A stretch of 64,000 nucleotides of DNA, from NCBI GenBank assembly GCA_009823505.1, contig VZQC01009973.1, forward strand, positions 1,049,146-1,113,145. The letters are read 5' to 3'. The notes under the pieces were generated by a model. That model made no database searches and was not told the origin of the DNA. It worked only from the letters and a program-made list of their open reading frames with translations. The stretch is from Rhizomys pruinosus. Taxonomy: Eukaryota > Chordata > Mammalia > Rodentia > Spalacidae. A program made the position numbers and the translations under genes. This document shows positions 11,049 to 22,005 of this stretch, piece by piece. Positions within the stretch are counted from its first letter, which is position 1. Every line of letters starts with the position of its first letter.

Positions 11049-11532
11049 TGTTAGATCAGAGGCCATGAGGCAGGAACCAAGATGGGAGGACTGGGAGGTA
11101 TTTGTACTTCTCTCCTGGCCAGGGCCCTGAATTCAGAAAAGCTTGAGAATAAAGCCCAAGCAAGGCACCAGAGGAGGCTATCACCTGATTTCAGAGATCA
11201 CATGATTGGACTTTCACTTTGAGGGATTTCACTTGGCCTAATTGGCCATCTTCTAATACCTGTCCATCATTCCTCGCTTGCCCTATAAGAGACCCCCTAA
11301 CAAACCCTGGAGGTGTGTTACTCTTGACCTTTCACTGCATCCATCTTTCCCTTGGTCCCTTCACTTTCACTTAGCCCAGCCTTTCACTTCCTTCATATTT
11401 CACCCCTTTCACTCCCTTTGGGCCATCAAGATATGCCTGAGTACATTTCCCCACCCTTGGAATAAAGCTTGCCTTTGTTTACTTGTAATGCAGACTGACT
11501 AAGCCTTTCTCTCAGCATCAGCAAACCTAACA
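11049..11532 (+). repeat. ERV-1 5' LTR
   Basis: It starts 'tgttagatcagaggcc' and ends 'cctaaca', giving TGTTAG/CTAACA inverted ends. It contains 'gccctataagagacc' (TATA-like, about 11279) and 'ggaataaagcttgcc' (polyadenylation signal, about 11459). It aligns with the LTR at 23274. The downstream 'tggttgtccaatgggg' (11536) is at the primer-binding-site position but matches no tRNA I can name. Confidence 0.7.
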
Positions 11533-12060
11533 ACTTGGTTGTCCAATGGGGAGGGGATTGAAACCCCAGCCCAGGGGACACAAAGTCCAATGGACATTTG
11601 GGGAAAACCGTTTCCTTTCCTGATAAATCTGGCTTCTGACCTGGGGTAAGTCTGTTTCCTGTTGCTTCATTTCTGCTGTCCAGAGGGCCTAACTGAAATT
11701 TGGTGCAATGCCAGGACAAACTCTCTTTCCCTGGCCTGGGGACCCAGGGCCCATGGAAGCTTAAGGATAATCTCCTCAGTTTGCTGGACCCAGGTTCCAC
11801 TGGCCGTTTTGGAGTGGGAATGTACAGCCAGGCTCTGCTATGAGGGGCCTTGCCAGATTAAATATGTTCATCCCAAGTCTACCCCATGCCTTTCCCCACT
11901 TCCAAGTCTTGGGGTACATTTGAGGATGGTCTTCTGTAACCCTGTGACAGGCAACGCTGGGTCGAGGCCTACCCACCAGACACCACTGGGTTGTCTTTTT
12001 AAATATTTTTGATTGTTTTGGGGGTTTTTGTTTTGTTTTGTTTTGTTTCTTTGTTTGCTT

Positions 12061-12480
12061 AGTTTTATGTTTTTATTGATGTTTTGTGTATTTCAAATGT
12101 CATTTTTCAGTTCAATTTAGGCATATTCCCTTTCCCTTCCCCCCACCCCACCCCAGATCATGCATTCTGCCATGACTATCCTGCATCTTTCTCTCAGTCT
12201 TTCTTATATGTTTAGGAATTCACATTTTCATCCATTAATTTTATATTACACTAAAATATGGATACACACTTTCCACCCATATACAGTAATTACAGAGTCT
12301 GAAAATAAGTGGTAGGTGGATTCTAGAGCACATTGAGAAATTCACATTATAACAACATAGTTGCTTTCAGATAAACAGAAATATAACAAAATGCTGTTCA
12401 GCTTGCCTTTCAAATGGGGATTTGGTATTAGCATCCACAAATGAGAGAAACCATTCAACATTTGTTTTTTCTAAGACTGT
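12061..12480 (-). repeat. L1-B 3' UTR with polypurine tract (short, type I)
   Basis: Reading plus: 'tttttattgatgttttgtg', a pyrimidine tract at about 12130-12158 (purine on the L1 sense strand), then 'gatcatgcattctgcc' and 'cctgcatctttctctcagt'. The same tail ends the L1 pieces at 28268 and 37835 and several module copies. Beyond it lies about 280 bp of ordinary 3' UTR ('aaaataagtggtaggtgg', 'cagataaacagaaatata'). Confidence 0.8.
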
Positions 12481-13270
12481 GTTACTTTGCTTAGCATAAT
12501 GACTTAGATTTCCATCCATTTTCATGCACAGTTCATGACGTCATCTTTATTTACCATTGAATAGTACTCCAATATGTAGATGTACAACATTTTTGTTATC
12601 CACTCCTCTGTTGAGGGGCATTTGGGTTGGTTCCAGTTCATTGCTATTGAGAAGAGAGCTGCAATAAACATGGATGTGTATGTACTTTTTCAGTGGAAGG
12701 AGTCTTTTGGCTATATACCCGGGAATGGTATGACTGGGTCAGGTGTAAGGCTCATTTTGAGTCTTTTAAGTGTTCTCAACACTGCTTTCCATAAGGGTTT
12801 TGCAAGTTTACATTCCCACCAGCAGTGGATGAGTGTCCACCTTTCCCCACAACCTCTCTAGCATTTGGTATCTTTTGTTTTCATGATCTTAGCCATTCTT
12901 TTCGGAGTGAGTTGATACCTGAGAGTGGATTTAATTTGCATTTTCTTAATTATTAATGATGTTGAATACTTCTTAAGATGTTTCTCAGCCATCTTTACTT
13001 CCTTACTGATGAACTCTCTTTTCAGCTCTTTACTCCATCTTTTGAGTGACTCATTTGCTTTCTTATTTTGTTTTTTGAGTAGTTTATATATTCTTGACGT
13101 TAATGCTCTGACATATGTATGAAGAATTCATAATGTCCTGTGCGTTTTCTCTTCACTTTCTTGATTGTTTCTTTCACTGTACAGAAGCTTTTTAGTTTGA
13201 GGAGGTCCCATTTGTTGACTGTTGACCTTACTTTCTGGCAACTGCTGTCTGATTTAGAAAGTATTTTCCT

Positions 13271-13350
13271 GATCTGAATTGGAAAATGATGTACGAAATG
13301 CACAAAGCATCAATAAAAATTAAATTAAAAAAAAAGAATATCAAAAAAAA
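13271..13350 (+). mobile_element. 80-bp L1 3'-tail insertion with perfect 15-bp target duplication
   Basis: The insert reads 'gatctgaattggaaaatgat', 'gcacaaagcatcaataaaa' and then an A-rich tail. It is flanked by 'agaaagtattttcct' at 13256-13270 and 13351-13365. This is an extremely 5'-truncated L1-type insertion, opposite in orientation to the host L1-B. Confidence 0.9.
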
Positions 13351-14540
13351 AGAAAGTATTTTCCTATGTCTATGTCTTCTAGGTTGTTGCCAACTTTTCC
13401 TTCGATCACTTTCAGGGGTTTGGGTGTCATGTTGAAATCTTTGATCCACCTGGAGTTTATTTTTGGACAAGGTGAGAGGTAGGGTTTTAATTTTGTTCTT
13501 CTACAAATGGTGATCCAATTTTGCCAGCACCATTTGCTGAAGATGCTATCCTTCCTCCACTGAGTTTTTTTTTTCCCTTTTGTCAAATATGAGGTGGCTT
13601 AATTTGTATGAGCTCGAGTTTGGATAATCAGTTTTGTTCCTTTGATCAACAGGTCTGTTGTTCTGCCAGTACCAGGCTGTCTTTATGACTATGGCCCTGT
13701 AATATAGTTTGAAGTCTGGTAGAACAAGCCCCCCATTGCATTTTTCACTCAGGGTTGCTTTAGCTATTCAGGGTCTTTTGTTTTTCCATATGAATTTAAG
13801 GATCTTTTTTCCATGTCTGTGAAGAAGCTCATGGTGAATTTGATTGGGATTGCATTGAATCTGTATATTACTTTGGGTAAAATTGACATTTTAACTTTAT
13901 TAATTTTCCCAATCCATGAGCATGAGAGGGTTTTCCATCATTTGATGTCATTTTCAATCTCCTTCAAGGTCTTAAAATTTTTGTTGTAGAGATCTTTGGT
14001 ATCTTTGGTTCAGTTTTTTCCCAGGTGTTTTATTATTTTTGAGGCTATTTTGAGTGGGAAGGTCTTCTATTCCTTCTCCACTTATTTATTATTGGTGTAA
14101 AGAAATGCTACTCATTTTTCTAGGTTAATCTTGTAGCCCACCAATTTGCTAAAGCTCTTAATCATTTCTAGAAGTTTTCTGGGGGAGGTTTTAGCATCCC
14201 TTAGGTAAACTGTTATATCATCTGCAAAAAGGGATAGCTTAACTTCTTTTCTGATTAGTCCTCTAATTTTCTTCTCTTGTCTTATTGCCCTAGCAAGTGT
14301 TTCAAGCAATATGTTGAAGAGGAGTGCTGATAAGAGAAAGCCTTGTGGGGTTCCTGCCTTTAAGGGAAATGGTTCTAATTTTTTTTTCCATTTAGGATGA
14401 TGTTGGCAGTGGGTTTGCTATATATGGCTTTGATCATGTTGAGGAATGTTCTCTTCAGTATGATTCCCTCTAGGACTTTAAATATGAAGGGATGCTGAAT
14501 CTTGCCAAAGGCTTTTTCTGCATCAATTGAGATGATCATA

Positions 14541-15121
14541 TGTAGGAATGAAACATTTTGTGTGGCTTGAAGCAAGAACTTGTAAGACCTGTCCCGGAAG
14601 ATCTCCAGTTATCTGATATCTCTGTGGGCATTGAGTTGCATCTGTGAGTTGTCTGTAGCAGGAAGATTCAGGATATTACAATGATTCTTGCTTTGCCCTA
14701 TCTCTGCAAATTTCCAGGACTTGATGGCCCCTTCCCTTGAGGCACTGAGCAAAATGTCACACCTCTAGTTACCTGTTCCAGAAACAGGAGCTCTGCGCCC
14801 CCCCCCAATTAGAGCCAAGGTTGCTCACCCCTCCCTTCCACCTGCTCCCCACTTCCTTGCCCAGAGCACAGTAGCCTTCAATGTAAAAACCTCACTGACA
14901 GAAAATAAATGGAGTTACTTTCTCCCCGGCGCTCTGCATGTGAGTCTGTTCATTTTCCATGGGTGACCTCCTGCGTTTTTTTCCCTCCCCCCTTCTTGCA
15001 AGAACGAAGCCTAGAGACTGTCAGCCTGCAGGCAGGAGACAACTCCTTGAGCTGAGCCAAGAAAGGAAGAACAGTGTGTGGAATGCGATCACTCATGACT
15101 CAAAGACATTGAACAATGACA
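14541..15121 (+). mobile_element. Solo LTR inside L1-B ORF2
   Basis: 581 bp beginning 'tgtaggaatgaaac' and ending 'caatgaca', flanked by 'atcata' (14535-14540) and 'atcatg' (15122-15127), a 6-bp duplication with one change. The interrupted L1 reads 'gatgatcatgtggttt' elsewhere. It holds a pyrimidine-rich core, a C run near 14800 and 'aaaataaatgg' (about 14904) as polyadenylation signal. Six-base duplications are usual for class II (ERVK-like) elements; the class is inferred. Confidence 0.75.
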
Positions 15122-15648
15122 ATCATGTGGTTTTTGTCTTTCAGTCTATTTATGTGTTTTATGATATTTATTGATTTACGTATGTTGAACCATCCCTGCA
15201 TCTCTGGTATGAATCCAACCTGATCATGATGGATGATCTTTGTGATGTGGGTTTGTATGTGATTTGCAAGTATTTTGTTCTATAATCATTAATAAAATGG
15301 GTCTATAGCTTTCTTTTTTACTTGTATATTTGCCTTGTTTTGGTATTAGAGTGATGCTGTTTTCACAGAAGTAGTTTGGGAGAATTCCCTCTGTTTGTAT
15401 CCTTCTGAACAGTTTGAGTAGCAATTGTTGTAAGACCTCTTTAAATGTTTTAAAGAATTCTGCTGTGAAATCATCTGGACCTGGGCTTATTTTAGTTGGG
15501 AGGTTTTTAAATTTCAACTTCAGTTTCCTCAAATATTATGGGTCTGTTTAAACTGTTTGTCCCTTCTTGGTTAAGCTTTGTTGATTCCCAGGATTTCAGA
15601 TATTCATCCAGTTTTCTTAGGTTTTCAAATTAATGGAGTATAGGTTTT

Positions 15649-15899
15649 TTGTGTTTTTTTCATTAATTTTATTTATTTCTGTATGTGTATGAATGTACTG
15701 TCTGCATGCAAGTTTGTGCACCCGTGTCGTGCAATGCCGCAGAGGTCAGAAGAGGGTGTCGGATTCCCCTGGAACTGGAGTTCTCCAGGAATTGGAGTTT
15801 CAGATGGTTCTCGGCCGCCATGTGGGTGCTGGAGATCGAACCCGGGTCCTCTGCAAGAGTGGTCGGCGCTCTTAACCACTAGGCCATCTCTCCAGCCCT
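15649..15899 (-). mobile_element. B2 SINE in L1-B, 15-bp target duplication
   Basis: The inverted B2 body runs from the tail ('attaattttatttattt') to 'ggccatctctccagccc'. 'ggagtataggttttt' occurs at 15635-15649 and 15900-15914. The B box complement 'ggggatcgaacccgg' differs here as 'gagatcgaacccgg'. The three short frames over it are SINE artefacts. Confidence 0.95.
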
Positions 15900-16201
15900 G
15901 GAGTATAGGTTTTTGATGTATACTCATATGATTGTCTGGATCTTTTCTTTGTCTGTTGTGATGCTTCCACTTTTATCATGAATACTATTGATTTGGAGTT
16001 GCTCTCTTTCTCTCTCTTTTTTTTTTTTTGGCAAACTGTGCTAAAGCTGTCTATTTCTTTTTATCTTTTCAAAGAACCAGCTTTTGGATTCATTGATTTT
16101 ATGTATTGTTTTCTTTGTTTATATTTCATTGATTTCTGCTCTGATTTTTGTTATTTCTTCCTGTCTGTTGGGTTTAGGGTTCAAGTCTTCTCTCTCAAGT
16201 G

Positions 16202-16395
16202 TTTTTTTTTGTTGTTGTTTGTTTGTTTTTTGTTTTGTTTTGTTTTGTTTTTTGTCTTTTCAAGACAGGGTCTCGCTGTAGCACCAGCTGTCTTGGAACT
16301 CACTCTGTAGACCAGGCTGGCCTTAAACTCACAAAGATCTGCCTGCCTCTGCCTCCCAAGTGCTAGGATTAAAGGCATGCTCCACCACGCCTGGC
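16202..16395 (-). mobile_element. B1 SINE in L1-B
   Basis: T/G-rich inverted tail, then 'caagacagggtctcgctgta' to 'ccaccacgcctggc'. A short duplication 'tctcaagtg' flanks it (about 16193-16201 and 16396-16404). Confidence 0.92.
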
Positions 16396-18199
16396 TTCTC
16401 AAGTGGTTTTAGCTGCAGAGTTAGATCATTTATTTGGTGCATTACTGTTTTTGTTGTTGTTGTTGTTTGTTTTGTGTTTTGTTTTGTTTCTTTTTTTTTT
16501 GATGTGGACACTTAGGGTTATAAATTTCCCTCTCAAGACTGCTTTTAAAGTATCCCACAAGTTTTGTTGTATTGTGTTGTCTTTTTCATTCAATTCCATG
16601 AATACTTTTATTTCACTCTTTATTTCTTCCCTGATCTGTTCATTATTCAGGATTGTGTTCTTTAGTCTCCATGTGTTCTTGTAGCTAGTTAGGCTTATTC
16701 TGGTGTTCATATTGAGCTTTATTGCACTGTGGTCTTATAGAATGTATGGAATAATTTCTGTCCTTCTGTATTTGTTGAGGTTTCTTTTGTGCACTAGTAT
16801 GTGGTCAATTTTGGAGAATCATCTGTGAGGTGCTGAGTAGAAAGTATATTCTCTGGTATTTGTGTGGAATATTCTGTAGATGTGTATGAGGTCCATTTGA
16901 TGTGTTGTATTATTAGGTTCTGATGTCTCTCTGTTTATTTTTTGCCCTGTTGATCTAAGGGGCTCAGTGGGGTGTTGAAGCCCCCCACTATTAGTGTGCT
17001 AGAATTAATCTGTGTCTTGAGTTCCCACAGAATAGCATTTACAAAGTAGGTGTACCAGAGTTTGCTGCAGAGACATTTATGATTGTGAAGTCTTCCTGGT
17101 TAATTGTTCTTTGACAAGGATGTAATGACCCTCTTTGTCTCTTTTGATTAATTTTACTTCGAGATCTATTTTGTCTAATACTAAAATAGTCACTCCAGCT
17201 TTTTTTCTTCATACCATTCACTTGGAATATTTTTTTCCATCCTTTCACTCCAAGGTGCTGTCTGTCCTTGAGGGTGAGAGGGTTTCTGATAGACAGGCTA
17301 TTAAAGGAATCAGTTTCCTAATCCATTCTCCCAGTCTATGTTTTTTAATTGGGGAGTTTAGACCATTAGTATTTAAGGTTATTATTGAGAAATGTGTGCT
17401 GCTTCCTTTTACCTTATTTTTGTTTGCAATCTTGGTCTAGGTTTATATTTACTCTGTTATGCTTTTGTTGCTTTCTCTCTTTAATTGCTTAGGGATAGTT
17501 GCTCCTTTCCTCTGTTCTTTGGATTGTTTTGAGGATTTTCTGAAGTTTTTGTTTCTTAGACATGTATTCTTTCATCTTGTTCATGTTGTGAAGGGTTTTT
17601 CTTTGTCCTTCAAATATAATTCACATTTTTTTCTGGGTACAGTAGTCTGGGTTGGCATCTAAAATCATGTAGTACTGGGAATACTTTGGTCCACATTCTT
17701 CTAGCTTTCATAATTTGCACTGAGAAGTCAGTTCTGATGTTGATGCTTTTCCCTTTATATGTAATTTGTTGCTTTTCTCTTGTGGCTTTTAGTATTTTGT
17801 CTTTGTTTTGAGCATCTAGTGTTTTAGCATTTATATGGTGTGGGGAATTTATTTTCTTGTCCTGCCTGTTTGGTGTTCTATGTGCTTCTTGTATTTGTAT
17901 GGAATTGTCTTTTTTCAGTTTGGGGAAACTTTCTTCTATAATCCTGTTGAAGATCTGGCAAATAGTGTTGTCTTGGGATTCCTCTCCTTCCTCTATCCCT
18001 ATGATGTGGAGGTTTGGTCTTTTCATAGTGTCCTACATTTCCTGTTTTTTCCACTGTTGTGTTGTTTTTAATGTTTGATAATCTTTACTTGAACATTCTA
18101 GCTGCACTGTGTTATCCTGTAGGTCTTTTCTGCTTTCTCCATTCTCCTTCTGAACCTTTTTCCCATCCTTTCCATGGATGAATGTTCAATTTCCTTTTT

Positions 18200-18503
18200 T
18201 TTAATTTAATTTTTATTGATGCTTTGTGCATTTCATACATCATTTTCCAACTCAGATCAGTCAGATTTCCCTTTCCCTTCCCCCCCACCTCCACCCCATC
18301 CCAGATCATGCATTCTGCCATAACTGTCCTGCATCTTTCTCTCAGTTTTTTTTTTTTCATTTTTTAGCTATAAGTGATAATCCATGAGTACATGCATCCT
18401 TCGTCTGGACACTCATTTGATCAACTTGATTGAACAAACAACCTGTCACCCCCCACTGGATGGTGGGGCTGTAGGGGTTTGGGCACAACAGCCTGCAGAT
18501 TGG
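18200..18503 (-). mobile_element. Module copy with L1 3' tail, 14-bp target duplication, nested in L1-B ORF1
   Basis: Reading plus: poly(T), 'ttttattgatgctttgtgc', pyrimidine tract (about 18269-18300), 'gatcatgcattctgcc', 'aagtgataatccatgag', 'gtctggacactcatttgatc', then the 5' truncation at 'cctgcagattgg'. 'tcaatttccttttt' flanks it at 18186-18199 and 18504-18517. The upstream part is not ordinary L1 3' UTR; it matches 37240-37380. Confidence 0.88.
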
Positions 18504-18928
18504 TCAATTTCCTTTTTCATTTCATCCTGTGATTTCTTTAGTATTTTCACTTCCTTCTGGAGCTGTCATTCTCATCTTGTAGCTACTTGGTTTGTTGCTC
18601 ATTTTCTTTTTTAATTTTACAGTGGGATCTTTTCAGCATTTCCACTTCCTTCTGAAGTTTGTAATTTTCTCCCTTTAGTTCTTTCCAACATTTGTCATTA
18701 TCTTCCTCTAGGTCCTTCTTGAGTTTTTCAATCTACGCCTCCCCCCCTTAGTTCTTTCCATTTGTCATTATCTCACTCCAGGTCATTCTTGAGTTTTTCA
18801 TTCTCTCCCCTTAGTTCTCTAATTTCTTTGAATATGTCTACAATTATTCTTCTAAGGTCTGTGTCTTGGTTTCCTTCCAGTGAGATCTCATTGTAGGAAT
18901 CTTCTGTAGGGTTGTTAGAGCTTTTCCC

Positions 18929-18930
<2 letters not shown>

Positions 18931-18997
<67 letters not shown>
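18931..18997. repeat. (TG)n microsatellite inside L1-B ORF1
   Basis: Near-perfect TG dinucleotides; on the L1 sense strand it reads (CA)n between a Met-Pro-Lys start region and the 'KGKSSNNPTEDSYNEI' segment. Confidence 0.95.
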
Positions 18998-19006
18998 CTT
19001 TGGCAT

Positions 19007-19508
19007 GAGGATTTGTTTGTTTATTTGTTTTTATTTGGATCATAGTGCCTCAATATTGGCTGCACAGTCTATAATGACTAAAAATGCCCCTCCTAGATCC
19101 TCTGCATCACTGCTCCACTAAGGTTGGGGGGGAGTGCTTCCTTGGCCCATGCCAGTACAGTGTTGCCCAGCTCACGTCACATGTTGGGAGCTCGCTGATG
19201 TTGTGCTGTGTGCATCTAAATGGGCCCACATTGCACACTGAAAGCAAAATGTTGCATGGTCCCGCGTAATACCAAGCCTCCATGGTGTGGAAGGGTGCAC
19301 AAAGCACCAAGGCAGGTAGGGCTCACCTGGTCTTTTGCACACTGGTGTTATGCAGGCCACAGGTAAAGTCCATTTATGCCAGGCACTGGGCCCATGCTAG
19401 TGTTGTGCTGTGTGCATGTCTTAAATAATTTTTTTAATTGGCTATGTACAGGCTATTTAGGAGTTACTTTCTTGCTCCCCTCTCTACTCCCAGTGCTCTA
19501 CATCTCAG
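19007..19508 (-). promoter_or_regulatory. Probable L1-B 5' UTR with repeated units
   Basis: It lies upstream of ORF1 on the minus strand, is GC-richer and has no frame. The phrase 'tgttgtgctgtgtgcat' occurs near 19199 and 19402, about 203 bases apart, with 'ggcccatgc' phrases near both. Tandem 5' units are usual in muroid L1 promoters. The right limit against ERV-1 is uncertain. Confidence 0.45.
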
Positions 19509-20540
19509 GCCTATCCACCAGACAGCACTGGGTTGTGTTCGTTTGTTTCTTTGTTTTTCTAAACTGGCTATGTACAAGCTTTGTGGGACTTGCATTTTCG
19601 CCCCCCTACACACACACACACTCCCAGTGATTCATACCTCAGGTCCTTCTGGTTGCCCTGGCTGATCCATCAGAGATACTGGCTTTCCCTTCTTCCCTCA
19701 TGCTCTTTTTGCCCTTTTACCTACTACTGGTTCCCCTCTTCCTTGCCATATTCTTCCCGCCCCTGCTGCTGCATCCTTAATCGTCCTTCCTCCTTGGCCT
19801 CACACACACCCTCACACTAACACACTAACCTGGAGGGGGCAGAGGTAGGCCTTTCTCCCCATTGATCAGTGGGACTACACCTGTGGTGCAGAGAACCATT
19901 CCTTACCCTGCTCACCTCTGCCCCCTCCAGGAGGTGGTTGCAGTTGAGGGTATCCAATATTGTGACTTATCACTTTTCTCTCCCTTCTCTTTGAGCTTTA
20001 TCCTCCTGTCCAGGACCTAATATTTTGGTGGACCCCACCTACCTCTGCCCCCTCCAGCAGGTGGCTGCAATTAAGGGATCTGGACTACTACTGGGCTCCA
20101 GTACCCTCTGGATATTGAGTCTACATGCCCACTTCTCAGAGTGACACTGCTGCGTTCCTGACTTCTCCATTGGCTTTCTTATATTCGAGACACCTGTTGG
20201 TCCCTCGGCTTTTCTTTTCCTTTAATTTTCTCAGATTCTGAGTGCTCAGCAGATAGAACAAGCCCAGTTTACCACAAACCTTTGATTAAGCATGCATTTG
20301 CACTACAAAACACAAAAGGCAGAACAGTTGTGCCATGTGTGAACCACTCTTTACAGTAAACCATCTGTTAGTTTGGAAACCACATTTTTACTGTACATTT
20401 TCTTAGTTTGGTCATTTGTTCAATTTGTCTTTGAATTAAATGTTCATTTGCCTGCCAAGAGGTAGCCAATTTAAGGTTATTTGAATTCAATTTTGGCATG
20501 CCTCTTAAACCTTTTCCAAAGGCCTAAAATGATCCCTGAT

Positions 20541-20791
20541 GCTTTTTTTTTAATTTTATTTATTTATTTTTGTATGTGTATGAATGTACTGTCTGCATGT
20601 AGGTTTGTGCACCAGTATCGTGCAATGTGTCGGAGGTCAGAAGAGGGTCTTGGATTTCCCTGGAACTGGAGTTCTCCTGGAATTAGAGTTACACACAGTT
20701 CTTAGACGCCATGTGGGTGCTGGGGATCGAACCCGGGTCCTCTGCAAGAGCAGTTGGTGCTCTTAACCACTAGGTTATCTCTTCATCCCCA
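20541..20791 (-). mobile_element. B2 SINE
   Basis: The inverted body has 'tactgtctgcatgtagg', 'gaactggagttctcctggaa' and a mutated head complement 'ggttatctcttcatcccc'. 'atccctgat' flanks it at 20532-20540 and 20792-20800. Confidence 0.93.
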
Positions 20792-20981
20792 ATCCCTGAT
20801 TCTTCCTACCCAATGGCCACTGCAAGTTTCTCCCAAAGCTGTATGTTGTGGTTTTTCCTTCCTTTCTTATTCTCGGTTTCTGAATACCATTCTCCTTTAC
20901 CTGACCTCATGGTTTTGGTATTATTAATTGACATCCTTAGTCGCTTTCATGCACCTGTATTGTTGGTCCTCGTACCCTCTC

Positions 20982-20984
20982 CAT

Positions 20985-21027
<43 letters not shown>

Positions 21028-21030
21028 TTT
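20982..21030. repeat. (TTTA)n microsatellite
   Basis: About twelve TTTA units. Confidence 0.95.
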
Positions 21031-21692
21031 TTTATCTCTGATAGCCTCTCAGGTTTTCACGTTGGGTTGTTCGAACTCTACCCTCCCTGATCCTGTTGAC
21101 CCTCAGGACTTGGACATTTCCATTCCAGTAATTACCTCTCACTACCCACTGCTCCTGGTATGCATCAAGAAACCTGCCTCTTTTACATCCAGGCTTCAGT
21201 TTCCTCTTTCTGAAACTTACTGCCATAGACTCAAGCTTAGCATTACTCACCTTCTATTCTAGGGGCTCCTTATCCCCACTGACTTAGTCTACAGCACCCC
21301 TATTCTTCCAGTTTATTAGCCTTCCAGCACCTACCACCTTATTTGGGACTTTCTGACTGCCCCTACTTTCACTCTTCCAGACCACTTACACTCTTTACAA
21401 GTCCTTGTTTGAGCTACACCTACCTCCTCAAGGCCCCAGGCTGCCCCTCCAGGTTTCTGGATCCTTCCTGGGTCTGGGCTGGTTCCATAATGGCCACATC
21501 TTAGGCAGCCCTGGGACCCTCACCTTTTTAAGTCTGATCCAGCTCACTATGCCTCAGAATCGCTGATTACCAGTTCCGCTGGGATCTGTCCAGGGTTTCC
21601 TGGGCAGAAGCACAGGTCATGGTAGACTTGTACAGATAAAGCGTTGGGAGTGGCCACAGGGATTTACGACCCAACCAATTGGGCCCGTACAT

Positions 21693-22005
21693 TGGGCAGT
21701 GACATTTCTTTCCAGATGGCTAAACCTTACTGTCTGTGGATGGCAGCTGTGTCTGAGAGCTCCGTCAGAATCAGCTGAATTCACTCAGGAGGCTCTGAAA
21801 CTTATTTTACTCCCCATATATCAGGCAGTGTCTTTTCTTTCCAGACAGTTCAGACCTACTTTCTGTGGCTGGCCGCCCTGTCTGAGAGATCTAGCTGTAC
21901 CAGCTGAACTCACTCAAGAGGCTTTCAAACTTATTTTAATCCATCCTGTCACAGTGTACTCTTTGAGAGCTCTGGCAGCACCAGCTGAACATATTCGGCT
22001 CTCAA
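21693..22005 (+). repeat. ~135-bp tandem units in ERV-1
   Basis: Unit 1 (about 21693-21820) and unit 2 (about 21821-21955) share 'tctttccagatggct'/'tctttccagacagtt', 'tgtctgagag', 'cagctgaa(t/c)tcactca' and 'aaacttatttta'. A partial third unit ('ttgagagctctggcagcacc') follows and ends in a T run. Short direct repeats of this type can act as enhancer or packaging repeats in non-coding retroviral elements, but that role is not shown here. Confidence 0.75.

Larger units (their letters stand above)
12490..17400 (-). pseudogene. L1-B ORF2 remnant (endonuclease / reverse transcriptase), broken
   Basis: Pieces of the L1 ORF2 protein read on the minus strand. They include a reverse-transcriptase motif C stretch '[18 protein letters not shown]' (14112-14309, the FADD aspartates kept), a motif A stretch '[15 protein letters not shown]' (14375-14575, where FDKIQ has become FGKIQ) and a thumb-adjacent piece '[17 protein letters not shown]' (15224-15532). 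Stops, frameshifts and five insertions interrupt the frame, so no active protein is possible. ORF2 normally nicks DNA and copies L1 RNA at the nick. Confidence 0.85.
17480..19006 (-). pseudogene. L1-B ORF1 remnant (RNA-binding protein), with a CA microsatellite near its start
   Basis: The C-terminal part (17610-18026) keeps RRM and C-terminal-domain phrases such as 'RPNLHIIGIEEGEES' and 'MKARRMWTKVFPVL'. The N-terminal coiled-coil part is at 18773-19006 ('DLRRIIVDIFKEIRELRGE'). A (TG)n tract (18931-18997) lies just after the start and encodes a Thr-His run. The module copy at 18200-18503 interrupts the middle. ORF1 protein normally coats L1 RNA as a trimer; this copy is dead. Confidence 0.8.
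11995..19508 (-). mobile_element. L1-B: near full-length LINE-1 carrying nested insertions
   Basis: Reading plus: A-tail complement (11995-12060), L1 3' tail with polypyrimidine tract (12065-12200), 3' UTR, inverted ORF2, inverted ORF1 and a GC-richer 5' region (19007-19508). Removing the solo LTR, B2, B1, module copy and 80-bp tail leaves about 6.1 kb, the size of a complete L1. A 26/28-base match (11967-11994 and 19509-19536) flanks it. That match could be a long target duplication, but related tandem units in ERV-1 near 19437-19690 make it uncertain. All coding frames are broken. Confidence 0.8.

Noticed and set aside
15683..15916. Recurrent 60-77 codon frames beginning MCMNVLSACKFVHP or MYCLH
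   Set aside because: The same peptide recurs at 10247, 20481, 42495 and 54709 because it is the B2 SINE read in one frame.
16403..16710. Leu/Phe-rich frames as membrane proteins
   Set aside because: They are plus-strand shadows of inverted L1 ORF2 sequence with T-rich runs.
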